DNA of 64,000 nucleotides, taken from the NCBI GenBank assembly GCA_032718865.1, contig JALUTQ010000005.1, positions 2,232,001 through 2,296,000 on the forward strand. Reading direction: 5' to 3'. The position numbers and the translations under genes were made by a program. Under the pieces are notes generated by a model, which saw nothing but the letters and a program-made list of their open reading frames with translations, made no database searches and was not told where the DNA came from. Below, piece after piece: positions 1-10,260 of the stretch (position 1 is its first letter; each line of letters opens with the position of its first letter). This stretch comes from Tilletia caries (taxonomy: Eukaryota; Basidiomycota; Exobasidiomycetes; Tilletiales; Tilletiaceae).

Positions 1-523
1 TTGACACCCTGCAGCACGCCGTACGCGTCCGTCAAGCAGCTCGCCCGCCGAGCCAAGGACCACACCTCGACATTCTGGCGGAGCTTCTTCGACTCAAAGA
101 TAATGTTGCGGGCCATCTGGTCGAAGGAGGCCGCCAAAGCCAGCGTACCCGGCATAAACGACAGCACCCAATCCGCAATCGGCACTCATTGACTTGGAAG
201 GTCCGCTGGCGTGTCGGTAGCGTAGGTAGGAGAGGTACTTATATTCCGGCGGGACGGTGACGTTGGCTCGGGTCGGCAGGGAAGATAGGATCGAGATCAC
301 GGAGGATTTGACGAACATGTCCTTCGAGCTGGTAGTGAAGGTCGTTTCGTTGCGCTTGGTGCCAATGGAGACGGTGCTGCCTCCGGGAAGCAGGCTGCAC
401 TCTGCAGGACAGTGGAGGCATCCGCTCGGGCGGTTATGGATCGTTTGGATTGCTGTTGGATGCGTCGACGGCGTTGTTAGCCAGCAGGCCGAATGCCGCG
501 AGGGTAAGGTTCAGAACTCTCAT
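1..523 (-). pseudogene. Putative secreted protein, reading frame broken, runs off left edge
   Basis: The ATG at 523 (minus) opens a typical signal peptide: a hydrophobic stretch LTLAAFGLLA followed by NNAVDA. After about 29 residues the frame meets a stop at about 436. One base over, a plausible cysteine-containing stretch follows (CLHCPAEC, then STVSIGTKRNETTF and VTVPPEYKYLSYL), down to about 250. A third frame continues to the edge (IADWVLSFMPGTLALAASFD). The last switch could be a small intron. The first has no GT-AG pair between the frames, so a one-base indel or assembly error is likelier. I recognise no family; secretion is inferred from the N-terminus only. Confidence 0.35.
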
Positions 524-1302
524 TGTTCCAAGAAGGGAGGGGGGAAGGGGGAGGGAGGGAAGAAGATTGGGGATTGATGAATGCTACACTCACAGAAGTT
601 GATTGTTGATACTGCAGGCTGCGGTCTGCCGCGCGTAATGCTTTGCGGCTTGCTGGAAACTTGTGGAAGGCGGAAGCGAAAGATGGAGGAAAAGATGGCA
701 TGATCAACGATGTGCGAAGAGTGAAGACAAAATTGAGGGGAGATGGGTATATGGATTATGGTATGATAAGGAAAAAAGACAGATGAGGGACGCGATGCTT
801 TGAGCGATGATTGTCGAATGTAGAGCTGCGAAGCAGGCGAACTGGTTGAGATCAATAGGGAAGCGTACAGGATAAGACTCACTTGACAGCTGAGAGGCGG
901 TGGTCAGTAAGTCAGTTACGCAAGCAACAAATCACCTTGGTCAGAGGTCAGAAGTCCAGGAGTGGGTCATGGTCAGTGATTCAGTGTTGGCAGTGATTTT
1001 TGCCGCGTTGGCCGATGGCCATGGAGATTGGAGATTCTCGCAGACCACAGAGAATCAACAGGCAACGTTGTTGACAGTTGAATGGAAGATGGAGGCGGGG
1101 AGGGGGAGTGCCGGAGTGGGGGATGAACGGCTGCGGGCCTTTACGGACCGGCCTCGACCGACATGAAGGAAGATGATGAAATGAGATGAGGTGGCGACGA
1201 TATGAGGCAAGAGACTCGACTACAGCTTTAACATATCTAGGATTGCGGACAGTTGATATGTGTTCGGCAATTGATTCCAGGTCCGCGCTATTCGAGAACG
1301 GG
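524..1302. other. Intergenic stretch, no supported gene
   Basis: This is probably the promoter and leader of the left-edge minus-strand gene, with purine-rich plus strand (GGAGGGGGGAAGGGGG at about 536-560). I see no reading frame with domain character in either direction. Confidence 0.4.
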
Positions 1303-2031
1303 TGAATGTCCCGATCTATGGTCGGTTCGCCCCGAGCACCCCGGCACTGACCCCGATCTATGGTTGAGTGACCCCATAAAGATGGTCATGTGACCCCATA
1401 AAGATGGTCGATTGAGCCCGTAAAAAACGCAATTTTTGGTGCATTGACCCCGTAAGATTAGTACATTGAACCCATAAAGATGGTCGATTGGCCCCATAAA
1501 GATGGTGGACAGAGCCCATAAAGATGGTGGACAGAGCCCGTAATGTCTATTTCAGCCGGATAGAGCGGTAGTGTGTACTAACACTGTCCAAACGACCGGT
1601 CGGGCCTTCAGGTATGTAAGAGGGTTCAACTCACACACAAGTCGAGCTTCTGTGAAGCGTTTCTGCCCGTCGACGAGCTCTCAAAGTGAATTACGTCGCC
1701 GAAGACCGCCATCCCGGCCCGCCTATGACCGGATATGACCCTGGAAGCTCAGTACAGTTACTTCAGGCACCCTGGCCGCTGTAGAATAATTTATCTGGAA
1801 GATTTGGAAGCAGGGAAGGTCGCCAAAGGCGATTTGAGATTTTTATGGGGCCAGTGCCCTGCCTTATGGGGCCAATCGACCATCTTTATGGGCTCAATCG
1901 CCTTTGTTTATGGGTTCAGTCGCCGATAATTACGGGCTGAATCGCCTCATCTTACGGGCTCAATTCAAAAAACGCTTACGGGGCCAATCGCCTCATGCTC
2001 GGGGCGAATCGACCATAGATCGGGACATTCA
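1303..2031. mobile_element. Non-autonomous element with 35-bp TIRs and subterminal phrase arrays
   Basis: Positions 1304-1338 and 1996-2030 are inverted copies with one or two differences (outer bases GAATGTCCCGATCTATGG). Inside each end lies an array of a degenerate phrase, CCCATAAAGATGGTCGATTG, in one orientation on the left (about 1370-1545) and in the other on the right (about 1845-1995). The centre (1550-1840) holds no gene. Many subterminal repeats in inverted arrangement are typical of transposase-binding arrays in DNA transposons. No clear target duplication is visible, so the superfamily is open. Confidence 0.7.
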
Positions 2032-2489
2032 GGTTACTTGCCGCGCTGTTCACCAATGAGAGGCTGGAGGTCAAGAGAATCTGCGGTAAGCCTGCGAGTG
2101 GCACGGCGAGCCAGGAAAAACGTTCCCACTGCTCCGTTACACCCTTATTTTCCCAGTGCCTCAATGCTCGTTTTAGTTTAATCAGTCAGAGAATGAATCG
2201 ATCACCATCTCCGCACGAGCTGGAGATTAAGAAGACATCCCGCCCCACAGCAAAGGTAAGGTATCTCAGGTTGCATATTGCTGCGTTGCTGCGGCTTTCT
2301 GGGATCTGAAGGCTGAAGCGCTGAAGGCTGAGCGCTGAGCATTAGCGACGCCCACGCGCGCAATCAACATTCAACACGCGCGCCCTTGCGTCCACCTCCG
2401 ACGTTCACTTCGGAGTCCGGGAACACCAGAGTTCTTCTAGCCCTTGGGCCTTAAGCCTTGAGGCTTGAGATTTGAGATTTGAGAGCTTC

Positions 2490-2937
2490 AGGCGGTGATC
2501 AGTTGCGGGCGCGCGCTCAAAAAGGGCGCTCAAACACAGAGCGCGAGGCCCCTCGCGCCGCGCTCTGAAAATCTGCTTCTCAGAGCGCGCGCCCACAACT
2601 GAACAACGCTTGCGCCGGAAAGTGCGCTCTGCTTTCTCCGGCTCGGCCTCTGCTTTCTCATTTTGTGGTTTGTATTGATTTTTGTGATCAATACAAACGT
2701 CACGTGATGCTTCTGTAATCGAGCGGGAGCCAGAGCGCGCGCTCGAAGAGGTGGGCCGATCGAAATAGGTCGGCCCAGCGCCGCGCTCAGAACTGAGTGA
2801 GGGCGCTCTGAAATTTTTGGGCCCCCGGCTCTGAAAACGCGGAACTGAACATGCGTGCGCTTTCATGTCGGCCCAAAAAAAAAACAGAGCGCGCGCTCAT
2901 TTTTCAAGGTGAGCGCGCTCGCAACTGATCACCGCCT
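2490..2937. mobile_element. Small inverted-repeat element rich in GAGCGCGCGCTC
   Basis: AGGCGGTGATCAGTTGCG at 2490-2507 is matched by its reverse complement ending at 2937. The 448-bp interior carries repeated GCGCGCTC / GAGCGCGC words in both orientations and no gene. The flanks (about 2310-2340 and 2450-2480) contain short direct repeats such as CTGAAGGCTGAAGCG and GATTTGAGATTTGAG. No convincing target duplication is seen. Confidence 0.6.
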
Positions 2938-3005
2938 CAGATAAGCCTAGAAGCCTCCTGATCTTGCGGCCATCTCACATCTCACCCACGCCTTTCGAAA
3001 TGGTC

Positions 3006-3036
3006 ACTGAGTACTGAGTACTGAGTACTGAGGACT
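3006..3036. repeat. Short tandem repeat, GAGTACT
   Basis: Three to four tandem copies of a 7-base unit (ACTGAGT / GAGTACT) lie between the inverted-repeat element and the next intergenic block. Confidence 0.6.
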
Positions 3037-5038
3037 GACGATGCACCGACTGACGGTGCTCGAACCTTGACTTCACGGCTCCGACGAGCTGGGAACGATG
3101 GAACAGCAGAACTCTCCTTATCTGTGTGGGCTACAGCGCTTCAGTCAGCCGTCAGAGTATCTGTGTACAAGCCACGCTCGAGCAGGTTTCGGTGAAGCTA
3201 AGTAAAAATTCGCCGTCAACAGAGAGCAAGGTGACAACAACAGGCGGCATTTGCACACAGTGGGCACTTTGGTGCAGTTCTTCTCACCCTGCATCATTTG
3301 GGCAAGCAGGAAGCTCGAGGCTCTGCGTCTCGGTGCGCTCTTGTTTGGTCTCAACGGTCGTTATATGCTGCAAACATGTCAAGGCAGGAAGCAGGAACCA
3401 CTCTCAAACGGTAAGAAAACGGCCTGTAGATCAACCATACCAAGTCTGAATTCACATACATACCGGCCGATTAGTAGATGTAACGATGGCCTTCGGTCTA
3501 AAGACAGCAACAGCGCAATAACAGCATGCTCAGCGCTTGAGGTGCTGAAGTAGAAAGGCGGGTAAGGTGATCGGTGATCGCTGCTCGAAGCAACCTGCAT
3601 CTCGTTTGCAGAGGCACGGACAAAGGCCCAAGCGGGGGTCCGTGACACGGGGTCGGGTTCTAAGAAGGTCGGTTTTGGTCAGTCGAACGACCCGACCCGG
3701 GTCGGCCAATAGACAAAACTGCAATCTTCATGCTTCTTGCTTCACGCAGGTCTGTTTGTATCTTGAGCGTCCATGACGAGAGTGTGATGTATACATGCCA
3801 TTTTGAACCTCTGGATCATCGATGACTAGCAAGTATGTATATGTAGTGTGCTGAGATGAGCACCAGCTTTAGTGGCTGCATGCTGGCCTGCGCGCGCTCA
3901 TCACCCCGCCACCCATGGGCCTTGTCACTCTGCCAGCTTGCCACGCCTTGCGTCGGTCATTGGGGATGCTGTAATGTACCGGATACCCTTGGAGTCCGGC
4001 TTCTCCGGCCTCCGCCTTGCCTTCCATGTGTCTATTGTATTTTCTTCACGCCTCCCCGCCTTGCACCACTGGCTTTTGTTTACGGCGGCGATTGCAGAGG
4101 GCAAAGCTTCACTCACCGCTGTATCTCAGCATTTCCGACTTGTGCGGTGGAGAGGTGAGGCGTGGACGGGTGGACGGTGGCCATGCTGAAGTTTATCTAG
4201 CTTATCCGAAAGAACGGAACGGGCGCTGTAGTGCACCCCGTTCGAGCCGTTCGAGCGCTAACAAACATTCTTGCGCTCTCCGTCGTTATTCCTCGTTCCC
4301 ACGCACGCCAAGCCACCCCCGCCGACGCGCAACCTCCACCGACCGCCGCCCCACTGCCCACTTGCCCTTGCAGGCTACCGCCCGCCGTCCCACCCCGACC
4401 GACGGACCGACGAGGAATCTTCTGCTGTCCCAACCGTCCATTAGTATCTACCACTGACTTGCGCACCACCGATAGACGGAACGAATGGCTAACAGCCATC
4501 CAAATCCATTGTTGACAGAGCGGGACGCGGGACGGACCTTGCCAAATAATCGGTGCACGCTAACAAACAACGCTGAGAGAGATCACCAGCTCGTTCTGAG
4601 CGCGAAGGTCGGCTGCACAATCCTGTTGACCTCCTCTGTCCCTCGTTCTCGACCTTTTGTGCTTCACCTAGGTTTGACCTTGCAGTAACTTTCAAAAGGA
4701 GACACGCGGTTGCCGTGTTGTCTTGACCATCTCTCTCTCATCAACCTTCCCCACTCTCCTCCCTCAGCCTCTCCCACACAGTCGGGTCCGCCGACGCCGA
4801 TTCACGCCTCCAATCCTCCTTCCCTAAATACCTGGCTCCACATTCTTTCAGACCTCCACGCTCGTTACCACATTCTCCTGTGCAGTCCTTATCTGTCACT
4901 TTCGAACTTCGCCAGCCTTCCCTTTTTTCTACTTCTTTTGCCTTTCCATTACAAGCATCACCCACCTACCCACCAACTCACCCACCCACCCACCAACCCA
5001 CGCACGCACACACACACCAACCCACCCACCCACACACA
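3037..5038. promoter_or_regulatory. Long intergenic region, promoter of the KEN-box gene
   Basis: No reading frame in 3037-5038 shows domain character. From about 4260 onward the plus strand is strongly pyrimidine-rich, ending in a CCCA/ACAC-type microsatellite (about 4968-5038) directly before the ATG at 5039. Such pyrimidine tracts are common in front of highly transcribed fungal genes, so the last several hundred bases are probably promoter and 5' leader. Confidence 0.45.
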
Positions 5039-6721
5039 ATGATGGCCTCAACCGCATCACCATCAACTTTGAAGGGGAAACGATTTGCCAAGATGGCAGC
5101 GGCAGCGAGCTCCATGAGCGACAAGGAGAACCAAGATCCCAACCAATCCGGCTCTCTCTCCCGGTCTGGTAGCACCGAGTCGGGAGGGTTCCGACTCAGC
5201 GGCAAATTCTCGAGCAACTCGTCCCTCTCGATTGCCATTCACCCGCCTTCGAAGTCGAACAATGTCTCCTATCGTCTCGCTTCCAGCACGGTCGAGCTTC
5301 CCCCTACTCCGATCACGGCTGGCCTCGATATCTTCCCCGGCGCTCAGGGGAAGAGTCTTTCCCCAGCCTTGCAAAGCATCGAGCTTCCCCTCACACCTAC
5401 ATCCGCAGGTTTCAATTCCTCCACGTTCTCGTCGTCATCACTTGATGACCCGTCCGAGTCCGAGTTCAACAGCGTCGAGTTTGAAGCTCAGCTGAGGAGC
5501 ATCATCGCCGTACCAGCCACTCCCAAGATCGGCACGTGCGAATCAGGCGTCTTCGACTCGTTCCCTTCCTCGCCCTCCTCCTCCTCCCTCTCTGACATCA
5601 TGACCGACTTCCCACCGCACCTGAGCGAGGCCGAGGAGAGCATGCTCGATGACGATGTCGATGAGGACGACGACGAGCATGAGGCCCAGACGCCTGTCAA
5701 GCACTTCGTGGGCATGTCTCGGGGCGGCGCTGCTGACTCTAGCATGGGCATGGGAATGTCCCGCGGCGTCTCGATGCAGAGGGAGGCTACCGTCTCGCTC
5801 ATCAGCACACCTGCTCAGCTCGAGATGCAGACGGCACTTCAGCGACGAATGGACGACCACAGTGACGCTACGGCCTCGGCTGTGTTGGCCTCTCTCGGTT
5901 TCCACGACAACAACAACAACAACAACAACAAGGGCAAGGGCAAGGCTTCGATGGCATACGCCGACTTGAACATGCTGTCATCGAACTTGGGCCAGATGGG
6001 TCTTCACGATCATCCCATCGGCTTTGCGCTCAATAACGCCCTCGGCCTCAACTTGGGCTCGATCTCCAACGCCGCTATGAGGAGCCCCTCGTACCCGAGC
6101 GAGGTCGCTGCCATCATCCTGGAGGCACCCCGGGGTCTGCCGCAAGTCCGAGGTCTGGTCGGTCTGGGCGTCACGCTTGAAGAGCTCTCCCAGCCCAGCC
6201 TCGCACCTCCCGGTCAGATCGTCCCGGCCGCCTCGCTCCCCAAGCACACCCAAGCGGTCATCTCGGAGGAGAAGGTCAGCGTCAACGCTCCGTGGCAACA
6301 GACGTGGCAAGATGCCGACTTGCAGTTGCAACAACAGCAACAACCACAATCGCAACGAGTCCGCGCTCCTCTTTCGGACTCCCGCCGATCATCCAACGCA
6401 ACCGCCACCCCCCTCTCCGTCGTGGCAGTGAACCGGAGCCGGCTAGGCAGCAGCGGACAGACGCCCACGAACAGCCCAGCCTCCTCAAAGCCTGTTGGGA
6501 CGCCGAGCTCGAGCTCGCCCAACAAGCGCAACGCAGCGTCCGCAGCGCTGTACCTCGTCGCGAACGGGAAGGAGAACCAGGACCCGCTCTCGCCTTCTTC
6601 GTCCTCGTCTTCGTCCTCGTCGGGGAGTGGCTTCAACAAGGCGGCGACGGGGGCTTCGCCGGCGTTGAGTCAGAATGGTCACTTTGGTGCGCGGAAGCGC
6701 AGCAGGGTCGCGATGCGCTGA
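5039..6721 (+). CDS. Serine-rich protein with two KEN boxes, probable cell-cycle regulated factor
   Basis: A single exon encodes 560 residues. The frame stays open upstream to 4880, but tandem ATGs at 5039 and 5042 follow the CA-rich leader and start a normal N-terminus. KENQDP occurs twice, at residues 29-34 and 511-516, close to each terminus; KEN is the degron read by APC/C-Cdh1. RSRLGSSGQ also resembles a destruction box. Two related modules, VELPPTPITAG and IELPLTPTSAG, carry proline-directed (Cdk-type) sites. There is an acidic block (DDDVDEDDDEHE), an Asn run near residue 290, Gln-rich and Ser-rich tracts, and a basic C-terminus (ARKRSRVAMR) that may be a nuclear signal. The protein is otherwise disordered and I recognise no family. 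APC/C control is inferred from motifs only. Confidence 0.75.
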   Translation: MMASTASPSTLKGKRFAKMAAAASSMSDKENQDPNQSGSLSRSGSTESGGFRLSGKFSSNSSLSIAIHPPSKSNNVSYRLASSTVELPPTPITAGLDIFPGAQGKSLSPALQSIELPLTPTSAGFNSSTFSSSSLDDPSESEFNSVEFEAQLRSIIAVPATPKIGTCESGVFDSFPSSPSSSSLSDIMTDFPPHLSEAEESMLDDDVDEDDDEHEAQTPVKHFVGMSRGGAADSSMGMGMSRGVSMQREATVSLISTPAQLEMQTALQRRMDDHSDATASAVLASLGFHDNNNNNNNKGKGKASMAYADLNMLSSNLGQMGLHDHPIGFALNNALGLNLGSISNAAMRSPSYPSEVAAIILEAPRGLPQVRGLVGLGVTLEELSQPSLAPPGQIVPAASLPKHTQAVISEEKVSVNAPWQQTWQDADLQLQQQQQPQSQRVRAPLSDSRRSSNATATPLSVVAVNRSRLGSSGQTPTNSPASSKPVGTPSSSSPNKRNAASAALYLVANGKENQDPLSPSSSSSSSSSGSGFNKAATGASPALSQNGHFGARKRSRVAMR

Positions 6722-7269
6722 TGAACGTTGCTCGCCGTCCTACCCCCCATATATCCCCCCTTCGTCCCACATCCAAATATCACCACTCGGTCCCATCGCA
6801 TCGCAATCGTTCTCGATCTCCCACAAACACACAACGCATACCTGGTACACACTCAAGCATTCTTACCCCCCCCCTCCGCATAAACGTCATCCTTTGCTGT
6901 ATTTTTTTCCTTCTCACCGCTCGACCTTTCGTTGCCCCCACTTTGCTCCCGCATCTTTCCCTTCCTTCCTGCTCGGATCTCCTATCTTTCCCTTTTGCTT
7001 CGCTTCCCATATATCAGCACCCTATATACCTTGCTCGTGCAGCTCCCAATCCTCGAAATACCAATAGGAATCGACGGATGGCCTCCGCGATTTTTTCTTT
7101 ACCTTACACCTTTGCTCTGTGCATCGTCCCGGCCATTGTCTGCAACCTGTCTCTTGCTCATCCCAGTTCAGATCAGTTGGCAGACGAGAGGGACTCTTGT
7201 GCGTACTAGAAGTGGAAAATGACTGCAGTTCTGCATTGCGATGTCCTCGTACAAAAGGGGATGAACGGC
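6722..7269. other. Intergenic region between convergent genes
   Basis: This holds the 3' ends of the KEN-box gene (plus) and the uL3m gene (minus). It is pyrimidine-rich with a C9 run near 6868. A 43-codon frame at 7078-7209 has a hydrophobic start but no other support. Confidence 0.5.
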
Positions 7270-8463
7270 CTACGCAGTCGTTGCAGCAGCCGCGACCCGC
7301 TTGACAGGGCCCAACTCAACAACCTCGGGCATGAGAGCAGCCATCTGCTTCGTGCCCGCCGGGAAGGGCAAATCGTCGACCGCTTCGGGCAAGTACTCCG
7401 ACGAGGGCTCGTTGCCCAAGGCCAGCTGTCCATTCCTCAACTTGCCCGCGCCAAATGCGCCCGCAGCTTTACCCACCAACGCCCGCTTCGCATCGCTCAC
7501 ATAGACCGTGCCGCCCTCGGGCCCGGGCACCTGGCCCTGTACGAAGAGCAGCTCATCGCGCGAGTCGACACGGAGTACACGGGCATTCTGCACGGTCCGA
7601 TGGGCGGTACCGCCCATTCGACCTGCCATCTTCTTGCCGGGGAAGACACGGCCGGGATCTTGGTGCTGGCCGGTGGAGCCGTGGGAGCGGTGTGAGATGG
7701 ATACACCGTGCGATGTGCGCAGACCGTGGAAGCCGTGTCGCTTCATGGCGCCATTGAAACCTTTACCGCGGGTGATAGCGCGCACGTCGACGTGTTGGCC
7801 CGGAACGAAGTGTACGGCGGAGAGCTGAGTGCCTAGGGGGAGGAAGGCGTCCGGTGTGCACCTGAACTCGCGGATGACGCGTTTGGGAGTGTGAATTCCC
7901 GCTTTGAGGAGGTGTCCCTTGATCGGTTCTGTGATGCCTCGTTTGGAGTGGACGTCAAAGGCGGCGACCTGCATGGCGGTGTATGCTCCCGTCGGAGGGC
8001 TGACGTGTGCTGAGATCTGGTTGGACATGACTTGGAGCACGGTGGCGGGGATGTGTTGTCCCGTGGAGAGGAAGAAGGAGGTCATGCCGATCTTGCGGGT
8101 GATCAGGCCGACGCGGCGGGAGGTCGGGTGCCAGGTTGGGGTTGGTGCTGCTGATGCTACTGGCCCGGCTTCGGCTTGGACATCGGGTGCTGCTGTTGAG
8201 GACAGCCATCGGGAGCTTGAGGAGGGCAGAGAGACTTCCTGCTGTACTCTGCGCACGCGTGCTGCGGGAGTGAGTGGCTGTGCGCGTTGCTGTGATGGTG
8301 ATGGTGATGGTGATGGTGATGGTGATGAGGATGAAGATGTGGTGGAGAGCAGTCTGCGCTGTAAGCCGGTGCTGGCGGGCAACAGCAGCAAGCTGTGCTG
8401 TGTCGCTGTTCTGCTGAGAGTGTGCGCTGAGCGAGCGAGGGGAAGTCCGACTGCGGCTGTCAT
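7270..8463 (-). CDS. Mitochondrial ribosomal protein uL3m (L3 family)
   Basis: The 397-residue product is a large-subunit mitoribosomal protein (yeast MRPL9 type) that binds 23S-like rRNA near the peptidyl transferase centre. Residues from about 125 match L3: RKIGMTSFFLSTG at the domain start, then ITRGKGFNGAMKRHGF, THR-like HRSHGSTGQHQDPGRV and KKMAGRMGG (about 228-285), and the C-terminal strand VQNARVLRVDSRDELLFVQG. The first about 100 residues are Ser/Arg-rich and poor in acids, as expected for a mitochondrial presequence, and include an (SP)n tract from a GATGGT microsatellite (8297-8330). I chose the ATG at 8463 rather than the open frame further upstream, because the upstream codons lie in the shared promoter with the divergent uS15m gene. 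No introns. Confidence 0.92.
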   Translation of the reverse strand: MTAAVGLPLARSAHTLSRTATQHSLLLLPASTGLQRRLLSTTSSSSSPSPSPSPSPSQQRAQPLTPAARVRRVQQEVSLPSSSSRWLSSTAAPDVQAEAGPVASAAPTPTWHPTSRRVGLITRKIGMTSFFLSTGQHIPATVLQVMSNQISAHVSPPTGAYTAMQVAAFDVHSKRGITEPIKGHLLKAGIHTPKRVIREFRCTPDAFLPLGTQLSAVHFVPGQHVDVRAITRGKGFNGAMKRHGFHGLRTSHGVSISHRSHGSTGQHQDPGRVFPGKKMAGRMGGTAHRTVQNARVLRVDSRDELLFVQGQVPGPEGGTVYVSDAKRALVGKAAGAFGAGKLRNGQLALGNEPSSEYLPEAVDDLPFPAGTKQMAALMPEVVELGPVKRVAAAATTA

Positions 8464-8728
8464 ATTGTTCTTGAAGCTGTTGCTGTCGATGTCGATGTCG
8501 GAGTGCTGGACAGCGTCGAAGGCAAGGCGAAGGTCCGAGGTTCTTCGGGTGGGTCCTCCAAAAACTGTTTCTGATAAAACGCGCGAAAACAGAGGTATTT
8601 TCGAAATACGATTGTGCACCTCTTTTCTGTCCTTTCTTCTTGCGACTGACTCGCTGACTGCCGACTGGGACGCGATCACCACTCACCAGCTGTCCCTCGT
8701 TTGAAGCACACAGCAAAGAAAGGAAAGG
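8464..8728. promoter_or_regulatory. Bidirectional promoter of two mitoribosomal protein genes
   Basis: Only 265 bp separate the start codons of uL3m (minus) and uS15m (plus). The interval must contain both promoters. I see no obvious TATA box pair. Confidence 0.6.
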
Positions 8729-10102
8729 ATGAGCGCAACAAGTGGAATCGCGGCGTCGTGCGTGCGCTGCGTCTCCGTGCTGAGTCGCGCACCCGCCGTC
8801 TCTCGCTCGTCTCGGGCAGCGATCATCCCGGCCTCCTCTCTGCGGACATCTCCCTTCGACCTCGGCACGCTCCGCTCCGCCCTGCCATCAGCAACGACTC
8901 GGCCCTTCTCCAGCTCGGCCCCGGCACTCGAGAAGCGCCGCAAGAGGATCTCCCGTCTGAAGCGGAAGTCCAACCTCGAACGCCGCGAACTCACCAGTCG
9001 GCTCCTCGGCTCCTCCAAGCCCGATCCCGTGCTGGGCCACATGGTCGGCAAGGCATCCTCCACCGCCGGGCTCACAGGCGCAGCGGCTGCGTCGTCGGTT
9101 GTGAATGCGAATGCGAACGAAGAGGCCGTCGCTGCTGGACTTGCGCCTACCAGTGGCGGGGAGGAGGTCTGGACTCGGTCCGAGCTGGCACACCTGATTC
9201 TGTCCCATGACGAGGTCTGGGGCGTGCGCGAGGACCGACGGGGCGAGCTCGTCCCTATCGATCCCGCAGAATTCAGACGTGGGCGCTCTTCTCCATCATC
9301 ACAATCATCACAAGCTTCATCTTCGTCAGCAGGGGCACCCGGTGACGAACAGAATGCGGCGGACCAGGCCCGATTCGGAGGCCCGCTCCGACTGAACTTC
9401 GGCCTGTCGTCCGAAGACCGCGAGCTGCTGTTTAGCGAGCTGCCGCGGGTCATGGTCGAAGACCACATGCTCGACTCCGTCCATCTCAAGGGGTCCTCCG
9501 CCGCCTTATCGCTGAACCCCTTTGCCGACACCTCCGATCTCGACGGCGGCAGCAGTGGAGCCCTTCTCGACCCAGACACACAGAGTGCCCTCGAGGGCGA
9601 GATGGACGAGTTGGAGCGGGCAGAGGCGGGGAGTGCGGACGTACTGGCTCGGGTGCTGGATCTGCGGAATGCGAGTGCGCGTGGGATTCGCTATGAGAAT
9701 ACGAAGAGGATCGTCCAGGCCTTTGGTCGGCCACTCCCCGACGGACGGGTCGACACCGGCAACACCGAAGTGCAGGGTATGTCTCTTTCTCTCTTCAACA
9801 CTTTTGCACACACTGAGGGCCTCACCATGTTCACGATCTGATTTCTCCATGCTCAACCAACAGTGGCCCTGCTGACATTCCGGATCCGGAACCTGTACTC
9901 GCACCTGGCCACGGCCCGGCACGACAACTCCAACCGACGCCAGATGAACATGATGGTGCACAAGCGGGCGAAGCTGCTCAAGTATCTGAAGCGGACCGAG
10001 CCAGTACGGTACCAGGCCTTGCTGCCGCGCGTTGGGCTGGTGCCGCGTGCGGTCGAGGGCGAGCTCGTCCTCCCGGGCAAGCCCAAGGTGGCGATGATGT
10101 GA
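8729..10102 (+). CDS. Mitochondrial ribosomal protein uS15m (S15 family), two exons
   Basis: Exon 1 is 8729-9776 and exon 2 is 9864-10102, giving 428 residues. The 87-nt intron starts GTATGT and ends ACAG with a CTCAAC branch-like site. The join restores VALLTFRIRNL, the start of the conserved S15 helix. Exon 2 then has HLATARHDNSNRRQ, MMVHKRAKLLKYLKRT and RYQALL, which match S15 rRNA-binding helices. The N-terminus is a Ser/Arg-rich presequence with RPFSSSAP, typical of matrix import. The protein is much longer than bacterial S15 (about 89 residues), as usual for fungal mitochondrial forms. It is a small-subunit protein and is divergent from the large-subunit uL3m gene. Confidence 0.9.
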
Positions 10103-10260
10103 AACTTTGTCGTCTCTATCTGGCCACTCTCGGCCCCATTGAATGAACGAGGTAGTCTGACATAGGCTTCGGACTTGGAAGATGGGATGGGGGTATGTGC
10201 TCACAGAGCTGAGAGCCCTGACCTTATATCATTCATCCCCAATTCCACGTGGCTTTAGAA

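Noticed and set aside
1303..2031. CRISPR-like spaced repeats
   Set aside because: The repeats are degenerate, mirrored in orientation, lack regular unique spacers, and the genome is eukaryotic.
5978..6639. Long antisense frames opposite the KEN-box gene
   Set aside because: High G/C at third positions opens antisense frames; they contain Leu/Gln or Asp/Glu runs mirrored from the real gene.
7078..7209. 43-codon frame with hydrophobic start (MASAIFSLPYTFALC)
   Set aside because: It lies in the 3' region between convergent genes, has no homology features, and could arise by chance in pyrimidine-rich DNA.
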